DNA of 34,561 nt. Origin: Chthoniobacterales bacterium (lineage in GTDB: Bacteria; Verrucomicrobiota; Verrucomicrobiia; Chthoniobacterales; UBA10450). Both the position numbers and the translations under genes were made by a program. Below are positions 25,646-33,119 of the stretch, piece by piece. The stretch is from assembly GCA_013815325.1 (NCBI GenBank), contig JACDGM010000049.1, positions 1 through 34,561 on the forward strand, given 5' to 3'. Positions within the stretch are counted from its first letter, which is position 1. Every line of letters starts with the position of its first letter. Under the pieces are notes generated by a model. That model was not told where the DNA came from and searched no databases. It worked only from the letters and a program-made list of their open reading frames with translations.

Positions 25646-26353
25646 ATGCGCATTCGTCCCATTAGCCGGCCAGTCGTTAGGCGGCAGTTCTTGTTAACGT
25701 TGGCCGTCCTCTTGGCCTCAGTCGCGGCCACGTTCAGCCTGAGCGGATGTCTCAGAACGGCGTGGCCCGCGGCGGAGAAGCCAGCTTATCCGTCCACTCT
25801 GAGTGGCGGCGCGCCTTGCGGTTCCTGCGAGGCGCCGGCCGATCTCTCGTGGAAAACGGTGATTCCTCCGCCTAACGAACCCGGGGAGCCGCTCGATATT
25901 TTAGGAACGATTTACCAGCCGGATGGCGTGACGCCCGCGCAAGGCTTTGTTCTCTTCGTTTATCACACCGACGTGACCGGTTATTACAACAAGGAGGATG
26001 ACGCGAGTCATCCCCGGCTCCGCGGGTGGATGAAGAGCGGTGCGGATGGCCGGTATGAATTCCGCACGATCAAGCCGGGCGCCTACCCGCACCGTGACAC
26101 CCCCGCCCACATCCACGCGCATCTCTACGGGCCCCGCTACTCCGAGCGTTCGATCGAGGACTACTGGTTCAAAGGCGATCCGCGTATCACTCCCAACGCG
26201 CTGGCCCGAATGAAAGAGCTTGGCGGCGAGCCAGTCATCCTGGCCTTGGAGCGAGGCAAGGACGGCGTCTGGCGGGGAGTGCGGACATTAAACTTAAGCC
26301 GACCCCGCGTTAGGAGTTGGCCGCGTGCTCGCGATGATCGCCGCCCCGCCTAA
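25646..26353 (+). CDS. Lipoprotein with intradiol ring-cleavage dioxygenase fold
   Basis: 235 residues from ATG 25646. The N-terminus is a lipoprotein signal: basic start, hydrophobic FLLTLAVLLASVAATF, lipobox LSGC with Cys35. The catalytic domain resembles protocatechuate 3,4-dioxygenase: ILGTIYQPDGVTPAQGFVLFVYHTDVTGYY, DGRYEFRTIKPGAYP, and PAHIHAHLYGP. All four expected iron ligands seem present: Tyr113 or 114, Tyr147, His155 and His157. It should bind non-haem Fe(III) and act on a catechol-like ring outside the inner membrane; the substrate is unknown. The family match ends at about GVWRGVRTLNL, and the last 17 residues overlap the convergent MFS gene. Its TAA stop (26351-26353) lies inside an 8-mer copy. 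Confidence 0.82.
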   Translation: MRIRPISRPVVRRQFLLTLAVLLASVAATFSLSGCLRTAWPAAEKPAYPSTLSGGAPCGSCEAPADLSWKTVIPPPNEPGEPLDILGTIYQPDGVTPAQGFVLFVYHTDVTGYYNKEDDASHPRLRGWMKSGADGRYEFRTIKPGAYPHRDTPAHIHAHLYGPRYSERSIEDYWFKGDPRITPNALARMKELGGEPVILALERGKDGVWRGVRTLNLSRPRVRSWPRARDDRRPA

Positions 26354-27517
26354 CGACGAGACGATGACCAGTAACATCGCCCAAAAAGGCGAGAAAACCC
26401 AGAGAACCCCAACCGCCGCGCTGGAAATGAAATCGCCGATCCCGTTGACCGTCGCGAGGACACCGAAACCGAGCCCACGGACCGAAACCGGGAGGAGCGT
26501 GGCCGCGGTCGAATTCTCAAGCGTCTCCCAAACTCCCATGTAAAGCCCGGCAAAGGCGAAGATGACCGCGAATTTGCCTAACGAATCGCCCGGCAGCAAG
26601 AGCGCGGTCGCGGGAATGACCGCCACGGAATAGCCGATCGCCAACACCCACCTCTTTGGAAAACGGTCGGCGAGCAAACCGCTGACGTAACACGAGATCG
26701 TGTAAACGAGGTTGTAGCCGATGTAGAAAGTCATCGCGAGCGTCGCGGCGCGGGCCAGGCCGAGGCGCGGAGTCCAGGCCTGCGTCGCCCAAAGAATGAG
26801 AAGGGTTTTGGAAAAATCGCCGATTCCCGCGATGCCGACGCCAATGAGGTAACGTCGAAACTCGTCAGGCAAGGCGCGCACTCCGTGCCAAAGCGTCTGC
26901 TCTGGCGCAGGCTCGTGCACCTCTTCGCGCACGAGAAACATGATCGCCGCGGCCGCGAGGAGGCCAGGAATAAGCGTGATCAGAAACATCGGCCGCAATC
27001 CGACAAGCGAGACCAGCGCGACCGAAAGGGCCGGACCGATGACCGCGCCGGCACTGTCCATGGCGCGCTCCAGACCGAAAGCGCGGCCGTAGGTGGCAGG
27101 TGAAGTCGCTTCCGTGAGCAGGACATTGCGCACCGGCGAGCGCGCGCCGCGACCGATCCAGCCGCCCACGCGCGCCAGCAAAACGTGCCACCACTGCGTC
27201 GCGAGAGCGAAGCTGGCCATGGCCGTAGCCGTCACGAAGTAACCGGCGACCGCAAGCGGCTTGCGCCGACGCAAGCGGTCGCTGTAGAGCCCGGAGAAGA
27301 GTTTGGCGAAGCTGGAAAGACCATCGGCCGCGCCTTCGATTAAGCCGAGCAGCGCGGAGCTCGCGCCGAACGACGCGAGCAGCACCGGCATCGCCGCCGT
27401 CGCCATTTCGTGGCCGACGTCGGAGAACAAACTGGCCAGCCCGATACCGAGAATGCTGCGATTAACCCAGACGAATTTCCGCTCCGTCCGCGGCTCGTTA
27501 GGCGCGCGCTCAGCCAT
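26294..27517 (-). CDS. Major facilitator superfamily transporter
   Basis: 407 residues from ATG 27517, with about twelve hydrophobic segments in two halves. The first half includes ILGIGLASLFSDVGHEMATAAMPVLLASFGA, LLGLIEGAADGLSSFAKLFSG and the A-motif-like SDRLRRRKPLAVAG. The second repeats it as ISCYVSGLLADRFPKRWVLAIG. The LARVGGWIGRGARSPVRNVLL segment marks a branch with uncharacterised exporters, so the substrate is open. The last 60 bases overlap the tail of the convergent dioxygenase gene. Three 8-mer copies lie inside (APNEP, DSLGK, SSLGG). Upstream, a 206-bp gap separates it from the small secreted protein. Confidence 0.88.
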   Translation of the reverse strand: MAERAPNEPRTERKFVWVNRSILGIGLASLFSDVGHEMATAAMPVLLASFGASSALLGLIEGAADGLSSFAKLFSGLYSDRLRRRKPLAVAGYFVTATAMASFALATQWWHVLLARVGGWIGRGARSPVRNVLLTEATSPATYGRAFGLERAMDSAGAVIGPALSVALVSLVGLRPMFLITLIPGLLAAAAIMFLVREEVHEPAPEQTLWHGVRALPDEFRRYLIGVGIAGIGDFSKTLLILWATQAWTPRLGLARAATLAMTFYIGYNLVYTISCYVSGLLADRFPKRWVLAIGYSVAVIPATALLLPGDSLGKFAVIFAFAGLYMGVWETLENSTAATLLPVSVRGLGFGVLATVNGIGDFISSAAVGVLWVFSPFWAMLLVIVSSLGGAAIIASTRPTPNAGSA

Positions 27518-27684
27518 TCCCGGGGCGGAGGCGATAATGCAGGACCTCGATACTTTCGCGGAGCCGCTGGCGCCACCAGCAATCGGGAAGTTGCATCACA
27601 ATTTGCTTTAACGAATCCGTGCAACGTCCGGGATCGTCAAATAACCGCTCCGCCGCGAACACGCCTGCACGAGGAACTATCTTC

Positions 27685-27714
27685 TTGCCTGACCGCGCGG
27701 TTTAGTCTTGTAAT
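27685..27714 (+). promoter_or_regulatory. Possible promoter of the small secreted protein gene
   Basis: TTGCCT, 18 bases, then TGTAAT. A start about seven bases after the -10 would fall within a few bases of the ATG at 27724, giving an almost leaderless transcript, which fits the lack of a ribosome-binding site there. Confidence 0.28.
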
Positions 27715-27723
27715 CCACCCACG

Positions 27724-28023
27724 ATGAAAAACACCACACTGTTCAGCTTGCTCGCTGCCGTCAGTCTCTCGCTCAGTAGCATGGCACTCGGAGGTAGCGC
27801 CAAAACCTACCAGGTCACCGGTCCGGTGCTGGAAATGAATGACAATATGATCGCCGTCCAGAAAGGAAAGGACCGCTGGGAAATTGCGCGCGATGCCAGC
27901 AGCAAAGTCCCGAGCGACCTCAAAGTTGGAGACCAGGTCACCATCACCTACACAATGACAGCCAGGGACGTCGAAATGAAGCCGGCGAAAGGCTCAAAGG
28001 CATCAGCACAGAAAAAGGAATAA
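27724..28023 (+). CDS. Small secreted protein, OB-fold-like
   Basis: 99 residues from ATG 27724. The signal peptide is MKNTTLFSLLAAVSLSLSSMALGG. The mature chain YQVTGPVLEMNDNMIAVQKGKDRWEIARD, then LKVGDQVTITYTMTARDVEMKPA, has the alternating pattern of a small beta-barrel of the DUF5666 or OB type. The tail is lysine-rich (KGSKASAQKKE). The role is unknown; similar short secreted barrels occur in many Verrucomicrobial genomes. No ribosome-binding site is seen. It is monocistronic, followed by 240 bp without a gene but with a dispersed repeat. Confidence 0.75.
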   Translation: MKNTTLFSLLAAVSLSLSSMALGGSAKTYQVTGPVLEMNDNMIAVQKGKDRWEIARDASSKVPSDLKVGDQVTITYTMTARDVEMKPAKGSKASAQKKE

Positions 28024-28155
28024 CACTGAAATAACTCTCAGGTTGGGAGCAGACGCGGCTGCGATTCATTTGCCCAGCCGCTTCGCTTCTGCCATAACTC
28101 GCGGTTACAAATCCTAAATCTCCAAAAGTAATTTCATAAATGTGCCGCGAAGCGT

Positions 28156-28232
28156 GTCATCCCGAGCGCGCGAGGGACCTCACGGGCCATCTCGGGGTGA
28201 TCCGGGAGGTTCTTCGCTGCGCTTAGAATGAC
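28156..28232. repeat. Dispersed hairpin repeat of the VILSAAKNL type
   Basis: The ends are inverted: GTCATCCCGAGCGC at 28156-28169 faces GCGCTTAGAATGAC at 28219-28232, and the pairing continues inward past ACCTC/GAGGT. Read on the minus strand it gives the false peptide VILSAAKNLPDHPEMAREVP, a string I recognise as a recurring spurious translation in Acidobacteria, Verrucomicrobia and other soil genomes. It is therefore a mobile or copied non-coding element, not a gene. It sits between the small secreted protein and the Kelch gene. The remainder of 28024-28265 shows nothing else. Confidence 0.72.
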
Positions 28233-28265
28233 AATCCTATATATGAGATGACTTGATGGCTTCTT

Positions 28266-29255
28266 ATGATTATGAAACTCAATCTGTTTCGGTTTTTTTG
28301 TCGGGGCCTTTTCGCGATTCCGATGGTGTGCGCAATCATGTGTTTGGCAAACGAGGCTGCGGCCAGCAGTTGGGTGCAGCTCTCCCCGAAGGCCACACCT
28401 GCGGCCCGATCCTATCTCGCGATGACCTATGACCAGGCAAGCAAGAAGGTTCTCCTTTTCGGCGGGTTCGACGGCAGGGGTTATCTGAATGATACCTGGA
28501 CTTTTGATGGAACTACCTGGACTCACGTAGCTGCTCCGACGGCGCCTTCCCCACGCGCCAACGTTCAGATGGCCTTCGACCTTCGCACGCGCAAGGTGGT
28601 TCTTTTCGGTGGCTATGATGGACGCCAGGACCTGGGCGACACCTGGATTTGGGATGGCCTCTCCTCCACCTGGACACAAGCTGCGCCGGCCCACTCGCCG
28701 AAGGCGGTCACTGGCTCGATGCTCTTTAGCGATCTGAATGGCCGCGTCGATGAGTTCGGCGGATTCGACGGCTCCCTTTATCAGTCCACCATGTATCAAT
28801 GGAGCGGCAGCGACTGGCAACGGTTGCATCCGGCGACGGTGCCTTACGCCCGCTCGTCGGCGGTTGTGGGCGTAAACCATGCAGCGAATCAGATCGTTAT
28901 GTTCGGCGGTCTCGGAGATGTCAATCCCTTCAACACCTGGACTTACAACGGCACTACGTGGACGATGGAGTCGCTGGCCACTCAGCCGCCATTGGTCTAC
29001 GCCGGCTCGGCGGTTTTCGATCGGAATCTGAACGCGGTCCTTCTCTTCGGCGGCGGCAATTGCGGTAGCGGAGAGAATAGCACCCTGGTCATGGGACGGT
29101 TCGAATTGGCACCAGCTTTTTCCCGAGACCTCACCCGGCTCGCGCGAAGGCGCAGGTATCGCTTACGACGCAGCCTTGCGCCAAACGGTCATTTTCGGTG
29201 GGCAACAAGGAAGCCTTCTTCTCAAGGATACTTGGGAATTCCTGCCTTAGCCTAA
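28266..29255 (+). pseudogene. Secreted Kelch-repeat beta-propeller with a frameshift in the last blade
   Basis: ATG 28266 (or 28272) opens a signal peptide ending near ANEAAAS. The Kelch repeats that follow read LLFGGFDGRGYLNDTWTFDG, VLFGGYDGRQDLGDTWIWDG, RVDEFGGFDGSLYQSTMYQWSG, IVMFGGLGDVNPFNTWTYNG and VLLFGGGNCGSGENSTLV. At about 29091 the frame is lost. One base fewer would give WDGSNWHQLFPETSPGSREG, then TVIFGGQQGSLLLKDTWEFLP with a TAG at 29248-29250, completing the propeller. As written, the frame runs through basic nonsense to a TAA inside an 8-mer copy. Either the gene is recently broken or the assembly has one extra base. Role when intact: probably extracellular binding. Confidence 0.8.
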
Positions 29256-30793
29256 CGACGCCGGCTGCTGCCGCCTAGCATCCCGCCAAGAACACCGCGC
29301 ACTAACTGACGGCCCACCTGACTGCCCGCGGCGCGCATCGCGCTTTTCATCATCGAGGTGGCCATGCTGTCGTAGCGGCCTCCGCGCGGCCCAATCTTCG
29401 GCTGAAAAGCACCTTCGGCGGTGCCGAGGATTTGGGAAAAGAACGACGGCTTGGCCTCCTCTGGAACAGATGCTCCTGGGATCGCGGCAGGCGCACCCGC
29501 GCTCACCGCTTTCTGCTGCGTTCGCTGCTGCAGCTTCTCGAAAGCCGATTCGCGATCGACCTCTTTTTCATAGTGACCGTTCAGTAAAGAAGAGTGGATG
29601 ATTTTCGCGCGCTGCTCCGCCGTGATCGCGCCGATCTGGCTGCGCGGCGGAACGATTTTAGCGCGCTCGACGATCTGCGGGGTGCCGTTCTCGTCCAGCA
29701 TCGAGACGAGCGCCTCTCCGACCGCGAGCTGCGTCAGCGCCGTTTCCACGTTTAGCTTTGGATTCTGGCGAAAAGTCTGCGCCGCCGCCTGCACGGCTTT
29801 TTGGTCGCGCGGGGTGAAGGCACGGAGCGCGTGCTGGACGCGATTTCCCAGCTGGCCGAGGACGATATCGGGAATATCAAGCGGGTTCTGACTAACGAAA
29901 TAAACACCCACTCCCTTGGATCGAATGAGCCGCACCATCTGCTCGATCTTTTGCTGCACCGCCGGCTCGATATCGGCGAAGAGCAGATGCGCTTCATCGA
30001 AAAAGAAAACTAACTTCGGCTTGTCCGGGTCTCCGATTTCTGGGAGGCGCTCGAATAACTCCGAGAGCAGCCAGAGTAAAAAGGTCGCGTAAACTTTCGG
30101 CGACTGCTGCATCAGTTTCTCAGCCGCAAGAATATTGATGATCCCGCGGCCGCGATCATCAGTCTGGATGAGATCGTCGAGATCGAGTGCGGGCTCACCA
30201 AAAAATTTGTCAGCGCCTTGCGAATCGAGCGCTAGCAGATTCCGCTGGATCGCGCCGACACTGGCTGCCGAGACGTTGCCGTATTGGGTTTTGAACTCGT
30301 CGGCGTTGTCACCCACGTACTGCAACATCGAGCGCAGATCCTTGAGATCGAGCAAGAGCAGGCCGCTCTCGTCGGCGATCCGAAAGACCATGTTGAGCAC
30401 GCCTTCCTGGGTGTCGTTGAGATCGAGCAGGCGGCCGAGGAGCAACGGCCCCATTTCCGAAACTGTTGCGCGCACAGGATGGCCATTTTCTCCGAACACA
30501 TCCCAGAAGACCACCGGCGAAGCTTCCCCGGCGAAATTCGCGATCCCAAGTTCCTTGACCCGTGCGAGCACCTTCGGATTACTCCCGCCGGCCTGGCTAA
30601 TCCCAGCAAGGTCGCCCTTCACGTCGGCCATGAACACCGGGATGCCCCGGGCGCTGAAACCTTCCGCGAGGGTTTGCAGCGTGACGGTCTTGCCCGTTCC
30701 TGTGGCGCCAGCGATCAGGCCGTGCCGGTTTGCCATTTTCGGGAGGAGATATAGGGAATGATTACTTTGCGCGATAAGGATGGGATCACTCAT
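29252..30793 (-). CDS. HerA-like ATPase of the DUF853/YjgR family
   Basis: 513 residues from ATG 30793, whose ATG forms ATGA with the TGA of the short gene before it. The frame opens earlier, but that part is not protein-like. Walker A is GATGTGKT (29-36) and Walker B is [12 protein letters not shown] (261-272). [39 protein letters not shown] is the arginine-finger region of HerA/FtsK-type motors, and the C-terminal part is glycine-rich ([23 protein letters not shown]). Close to full length for the family. HerA proteins pump DNA or assist end resection; the YjgR branch has no settled role. Its stop TAG (29254-29252) lies inside an 8-mer copy. Confidence 0.88.
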   Translation of the reverse strand: MSDPILIAQSNHSLYLLPKMANRHGLIAGATGTGKTVTLQTLAEGFSARGIPVFMADVKGDLAGISQAGGSNPKVLARVKELGIANFAGEASPVVFWDVFGENGHPVRATVSEMGPLLLGRLLDLNDTQEGVLNMVFRIADESGLLLLDLKDLRSMLQYVGDNADEFKTQYGNVSAASVGAIQRNLLALDSQGADKFFGEPALDLDDLIQTDDRGRGIINILAAEKLMQQSPKVYATFLLWLLSELFERLPEIGDPDKPKLVFFFDEAHLLFADIEPAVQQKIEQMVRLIRSKGVGVYFVSQNPLDIPDIVLGQLGNRVQHALRAFTPRDQKAVQAAAQTFRQNPKLNVETALTQLAVGEALVSMLDENGTPQIVERAKIVPPRSQIGAITAEQRAKIIHSSLLNGHYEKEVDRESAFEKLQQRTQQKAVSAGAPAAIPGASVPEEAKPSFFSQILGTAEGAFQPKIGPRGGRYDSMATSMMKSAMRAAGSQVGRQLVRGVLGGMLGGSSRRR

Positions 30794-30966
30794 AAGCTTG
30801 CGACGATGCGTTCGCAGAGCATGAGCCTCGCGCCCGGCAAAAGCAAAGCGTCGGGCGAATCGTTGGCGGGCGCATTCGCCGGCGTCATCCACCGCGAGAG
30901 CTCGCGCCAGCCCTCTTGTTTTACCCGCTTGCCTAACGAGCCAGGATCGCCTGCTTTTTGTTCCAC
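30790..30966 (-). CDS. Possible 58-residue protein coupled to the HerA-like gene
   Basis: A GTG at 30966 opens 58 codons: a polar start ([13 protein letters not shown]), then [15 protein letters not shown] and [22 protein letters not shown], ending at TGA 30792-30790. The stop overlaps the ATG of the HerA-like gene (ATGA) and the start overlaps the zinc-ribbon gene, as in tightly packed operons. Third codon positions are G/C-rich, like real genes here. The hydrophobic C-terminus could be a helix. I recognise no family, and the GTG has no clear ribosome-binding site. Confidence 0.35.
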   Translation of the reverse strand: MEQKAGDPGSLGKRVKQEGWRELSRWMTPANAPANDSPDALLLPGARLMLCERIVASL

Positions 30967-31106
30967 TCGTGGGTGCCCCCACAGTGCGCGCAGGTGACGG
31001 CTTTCGGCTTTAGGTTCGCTCCCGCGAAGAGATCTTCATCGATCACCATCCCGGTGACGTTGAGTTTTTTCGTTGTTGGACATCTCACCAGGATTCGTTT
31101 TATCAC
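30933..31106 (-). CDS. Small zinc-ribbon protein
   Basis: 57 residues from GTG 31106: [19 protein letters not shown], then [38 protein letters not shown]. The pattern CPTT ... [10 protein letters not shown] with one upstream and two downstream cysteines plus histidines resembles the zinc-ribbon proteins that begin VRCPxTGK and end CPxCGxxHxW, which are common hypothetical proteins in soil bacteria. It would bind one zinc and perhaps nucleic acid or a partner protein. Its stop TAG (30935-30933) lies inside an 8-mer copy. It overlaps the tentative short gene that leads into the HerA-like ATPase, so the three may be one operon. No ATG is available and an in-frame TGA lies a few codons upstream, so GTG is the likely start. 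Confidence 0.7.
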   Translation of the reverse strand: MIKRILVRCPTTKKLNVTGMVIDEDLFAGANLKPKAVTCAHCGGTHEWNKKQAILAR

Positions 31107-31191
31107 GACGCGAATATCTCACAAGTGGCCCATCATTGCGCGCGAAAACTTCGCACTGAACTCGCTGCGTCGACTCCTGAATCTGCGCCCG

Positions 31192-32019
31192 TCAATCCGG
31201 TAAGACCGCAAAGACGCGCGCCGGAAACCCAGACCCGCCTTTCGGCTTTGGAAACGTCGCGAATACGATCGCGCCTGCTTCGGGTACCCGATCGAGATTC
31301 GCCAGCAACTCGATCTGGTAATGATCGTGTGCCAGCACGTAGGTCTCGAGCGAGTAATCGTCCTTTGTCGTCGCCAATCCGGGATCCGTATCGGTAGTCT
31401 CGTGACCGTTCGCCGTCACCTTACGTTTTTCGTAAAGATATTTCAGCGCCGGCAGACTCCAGCCGGGATAATGCGAGACCCCTTTTGCATCCTTGTTTTC
31501 CATCGCCGCGCCATCCGGCCAGCGCTTCGACCAATCCGTCCGCATCGCGACGAAGGCTCCCGGTGGAATGGTCCCATGATCCACCTCCCACTTCTCGATC
31601 CGCGCGACCGTCAGCGTGTAGTCCGCATTTTTCTCGACCTCTTCGTGCACATCGATCACGACGAGCGGCAGCACCATTTCCTTGAGCGTGATCTGATCCA
31701 CCGTGCGCCCGCCTTTTTGAAAATGCGCGGGCGGATCGACGTGCGTCCCCCACTGCCCGACGTGGGTGAAGACTTCCGCAAAAAAACCTGCGCCCAGCAT
31801 TCCTGGTTTTTTGTCGTACCAGTAAATCGTTCGACGTTTTTCGTCCGGGAAACCGGGCCAGTTCGGAATGCCAGGCGCGAAGGCCTGCGTCAGATCCACC
31901 ATCCGCTTGCTCGTCAGCAACTGCTGCAATGGCCAGAGTGATGGCTCCTCCGCTCCAGCTCCATTCGTTAGGCCAGGAAGCGCGCAGAGCAATAAAACGA
32001 TTTGGCACACATTTCGCAT
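31192..32019 (-). CDS. Secreted metal-dependent cyclase/hydrolase (KynB-like)
   Basis: 275 residues from ATG 32019. The signal peptide is MRNVCQIVLLLCALPGLTNGAGA; an 8-mer copy codes LTN within it. The putative cyclase domain (PF04199 type) shows the metal signature HVGQWGTHVDPPAHF (H86, H93, D95, H99), plus VDLTQAFAPGIPNWPG at the start and DWSKRW, HYPGWSLPAL, ETYVLAHDHYQIELLANLDRVPEAG later. Characterised relatives are kynurenine formamidase and isatin hydrolase, which open amide rings with Zn or Mn. The signal peptide suggests a periplasmic substrate, so KynB itself is unlikely. It is followed leftward by the zinc-ribbon gene about 85 bp away. Confidence 0.85.
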   Translation of the reverse strand: MRNVCQIVLLLCALPGLTNGAGAEEPSLWPLQQLLTSKRMVDLTQAFAPGIPNWPGFPDEKRRTIYWYDKKPGMLGAGFFAEVFTHVGQWGTHVDPPAHFQKGGRTVDQITLKEMVLPLVVIDVHEEVEKNADYTLTVARIEKWEVDHGTIPPGAFVAMRTDWSKRWPDGAAMENKDAKGVSHYPGWSLPALKYLYEKRKVTANGHETTDTDPGLATTKDDYSLETYVLAHDHYQIELLANLDRVPEAGAIVFATFPKPKGGSGFPARVFAVLPD

Positions 32020-32327
32020 CCGGTGGTGTTAATCGCTCGCTCAAGAAGAGACCAGCAAGTTCGAATAACTCCCAGCAAAAGAGGTCGAACTCAAACCCGA
32101 GCCGATTTGTCCGCGCTCGCGGGTAATGTTATCAACAGCGGCATCAGCAGCCGACGACGAGGCAAACGCGCCGAACCCGACGGCTTATTCGGATCTAGAA
32201 GAAGAAGGATAATTTTGGTTTCCCTAAAGAATAATCAATCAGGGTGTGAAGAACTCCCCCCGGCGCTTACGTGTTCCGGCAATTTGCCGCCCGGAATAAC
32301 AGTTCCCACGCGCCATCTAAACTCCGC
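32020..32327. other. Intergenic stretch between divergent genes
   Basis: No gene or repeat can be supported. A short plus-strand frame near 32130-32212 gives acidic, protein-like residues (SAADDEANAPNPTAYSDLEEEG) but has no start or family match and may be decay. Promoters for the secreted cyclase (leftward) and the methyltransferase (rightward) should be here. The patch 32205-32245 is A/T-richer than its surroundings. Confidence 0.3.
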
Positions 32328-33119
32328 ATGAACAGCGCCGCGCCCAATTGGACAACATCCGCGAAGGGAACCGATCGCGAAGCTATGGCACGCATGTCGA
32401 GCAAACTGGTCCTCGAATCTCCCGCCTCCGAAACGCAGATCACAGCGGACATGAGCGGCTACCCGGCACGCGATGAATCGGAGAGCCTCTTCGAACAGGT
32501 GGCGTGGCTTTACGTTTTCTGCCGCGAGAAATTATTTCGCGACGACACCGACCGGATCAGCGCGGCACTATGGCCTGGGGGCGCGCCGCCAGAAGGCACG
32601 CGCATGATCGAGCTCGGCTGCGGTCCGGGGTTTTACGCGTGCCGCTTTGCCAGGCGCTTTGCGCAGCTCTCAGTCATCGGTGTTGACCGCTCCGACCGGC
32701 AGCTCATTTGGGCGCGCGATCGCGCCCAATCTCTTGGTCTGGCGAATTGCCATTTCGAGCGCGTTAACGTTCTGGATATCCCTTGTGACGAGTCGCACTT
32801 CGACGTCCTTATCGCCTCACGCCTCTTCACGGTCCTGCCGGAGCGCGAGCAGGCGATCGCGGAAATGCATCGAGTCTTGCGCCCGGGCGGCCGCTGTTTC
32901 ATCGCGGAACCACGGCATGCGTTTCGCGCCTCCGTCCCGCTGGTCGCCATGTGGATGCTGGCGCGCGCTACCCAATTTCACAACGGCTACCGCGAACCAC
33001 GTAAAGCGGTCACGCTCGCGGGCGCGGAGTTTCGCCAGCTTTTCGCGACCCAGCCCTGGCGGGAATGCAAATACTGGCAGGATGGCCGCTATCAGTATGC
33101 CCTCTGCGAGAAGGCATGA
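32328..33119 (+). CDS. Class I SAM methyltransferase
   Basis: 263 residues from ATG 32328. In-frame ATGs at 32394 and 32451 could be the true start, since the first 40 residues are not conserved-looking. Motif I is MIELGCGPGFYACRFA (93-108), strand 2 ends VIGVDRSDRQLIWARDRA, and HFDVLIASRLFTVLPEREQAIAEMHRVLRPGGRCFIAEPRHAF holds motifs II-III. The tail QPWRECKYWQDGRYQYALCEKA completes the fold. The pattern FEQVAWLYVFCREKLFRDDT before the domain is seen in methyltransferases next to DUF2064 transferases. Its TGA overlaps the next ATG (ATGA), the first of two such couplings. Confidence 0.8.
   Translation: MNSAAPNWTTSAKGTDREAMARMSSKLVLESPASETQITADMSGYPARDESESLFEQVAWLYVFCREKLFRDDTDRISAALWPGGAPPEGTRMIELGCGPGFYACRFARRFAQLSVIGVDRSDRQLIWARDRAQSLGLANCHFERVNVLDIPCDESHFDVLIASRLFTVLPEREQAIAEMHRVLRPGGRCFIAEPRHAFRASVPLVAMWMLARATQFHNGYREPRKAVTLAGAEFRQLFATQPWRECKYWQDGRYQYALCEKA

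Noticed and set aside
28134..28880. Minus-strand frame across the repeat and the Kelch gene
   Set aside because: Half is antisense to the Kelch gene and the other half is the translated dispersed repeat.
30794..30982. Extension of the HerA-like ATPase upstream of 30793
   Set aside because: The residues are a run of Arg and Ala without pattern, and the alternative frame in the same bases looks more like a real short gene.
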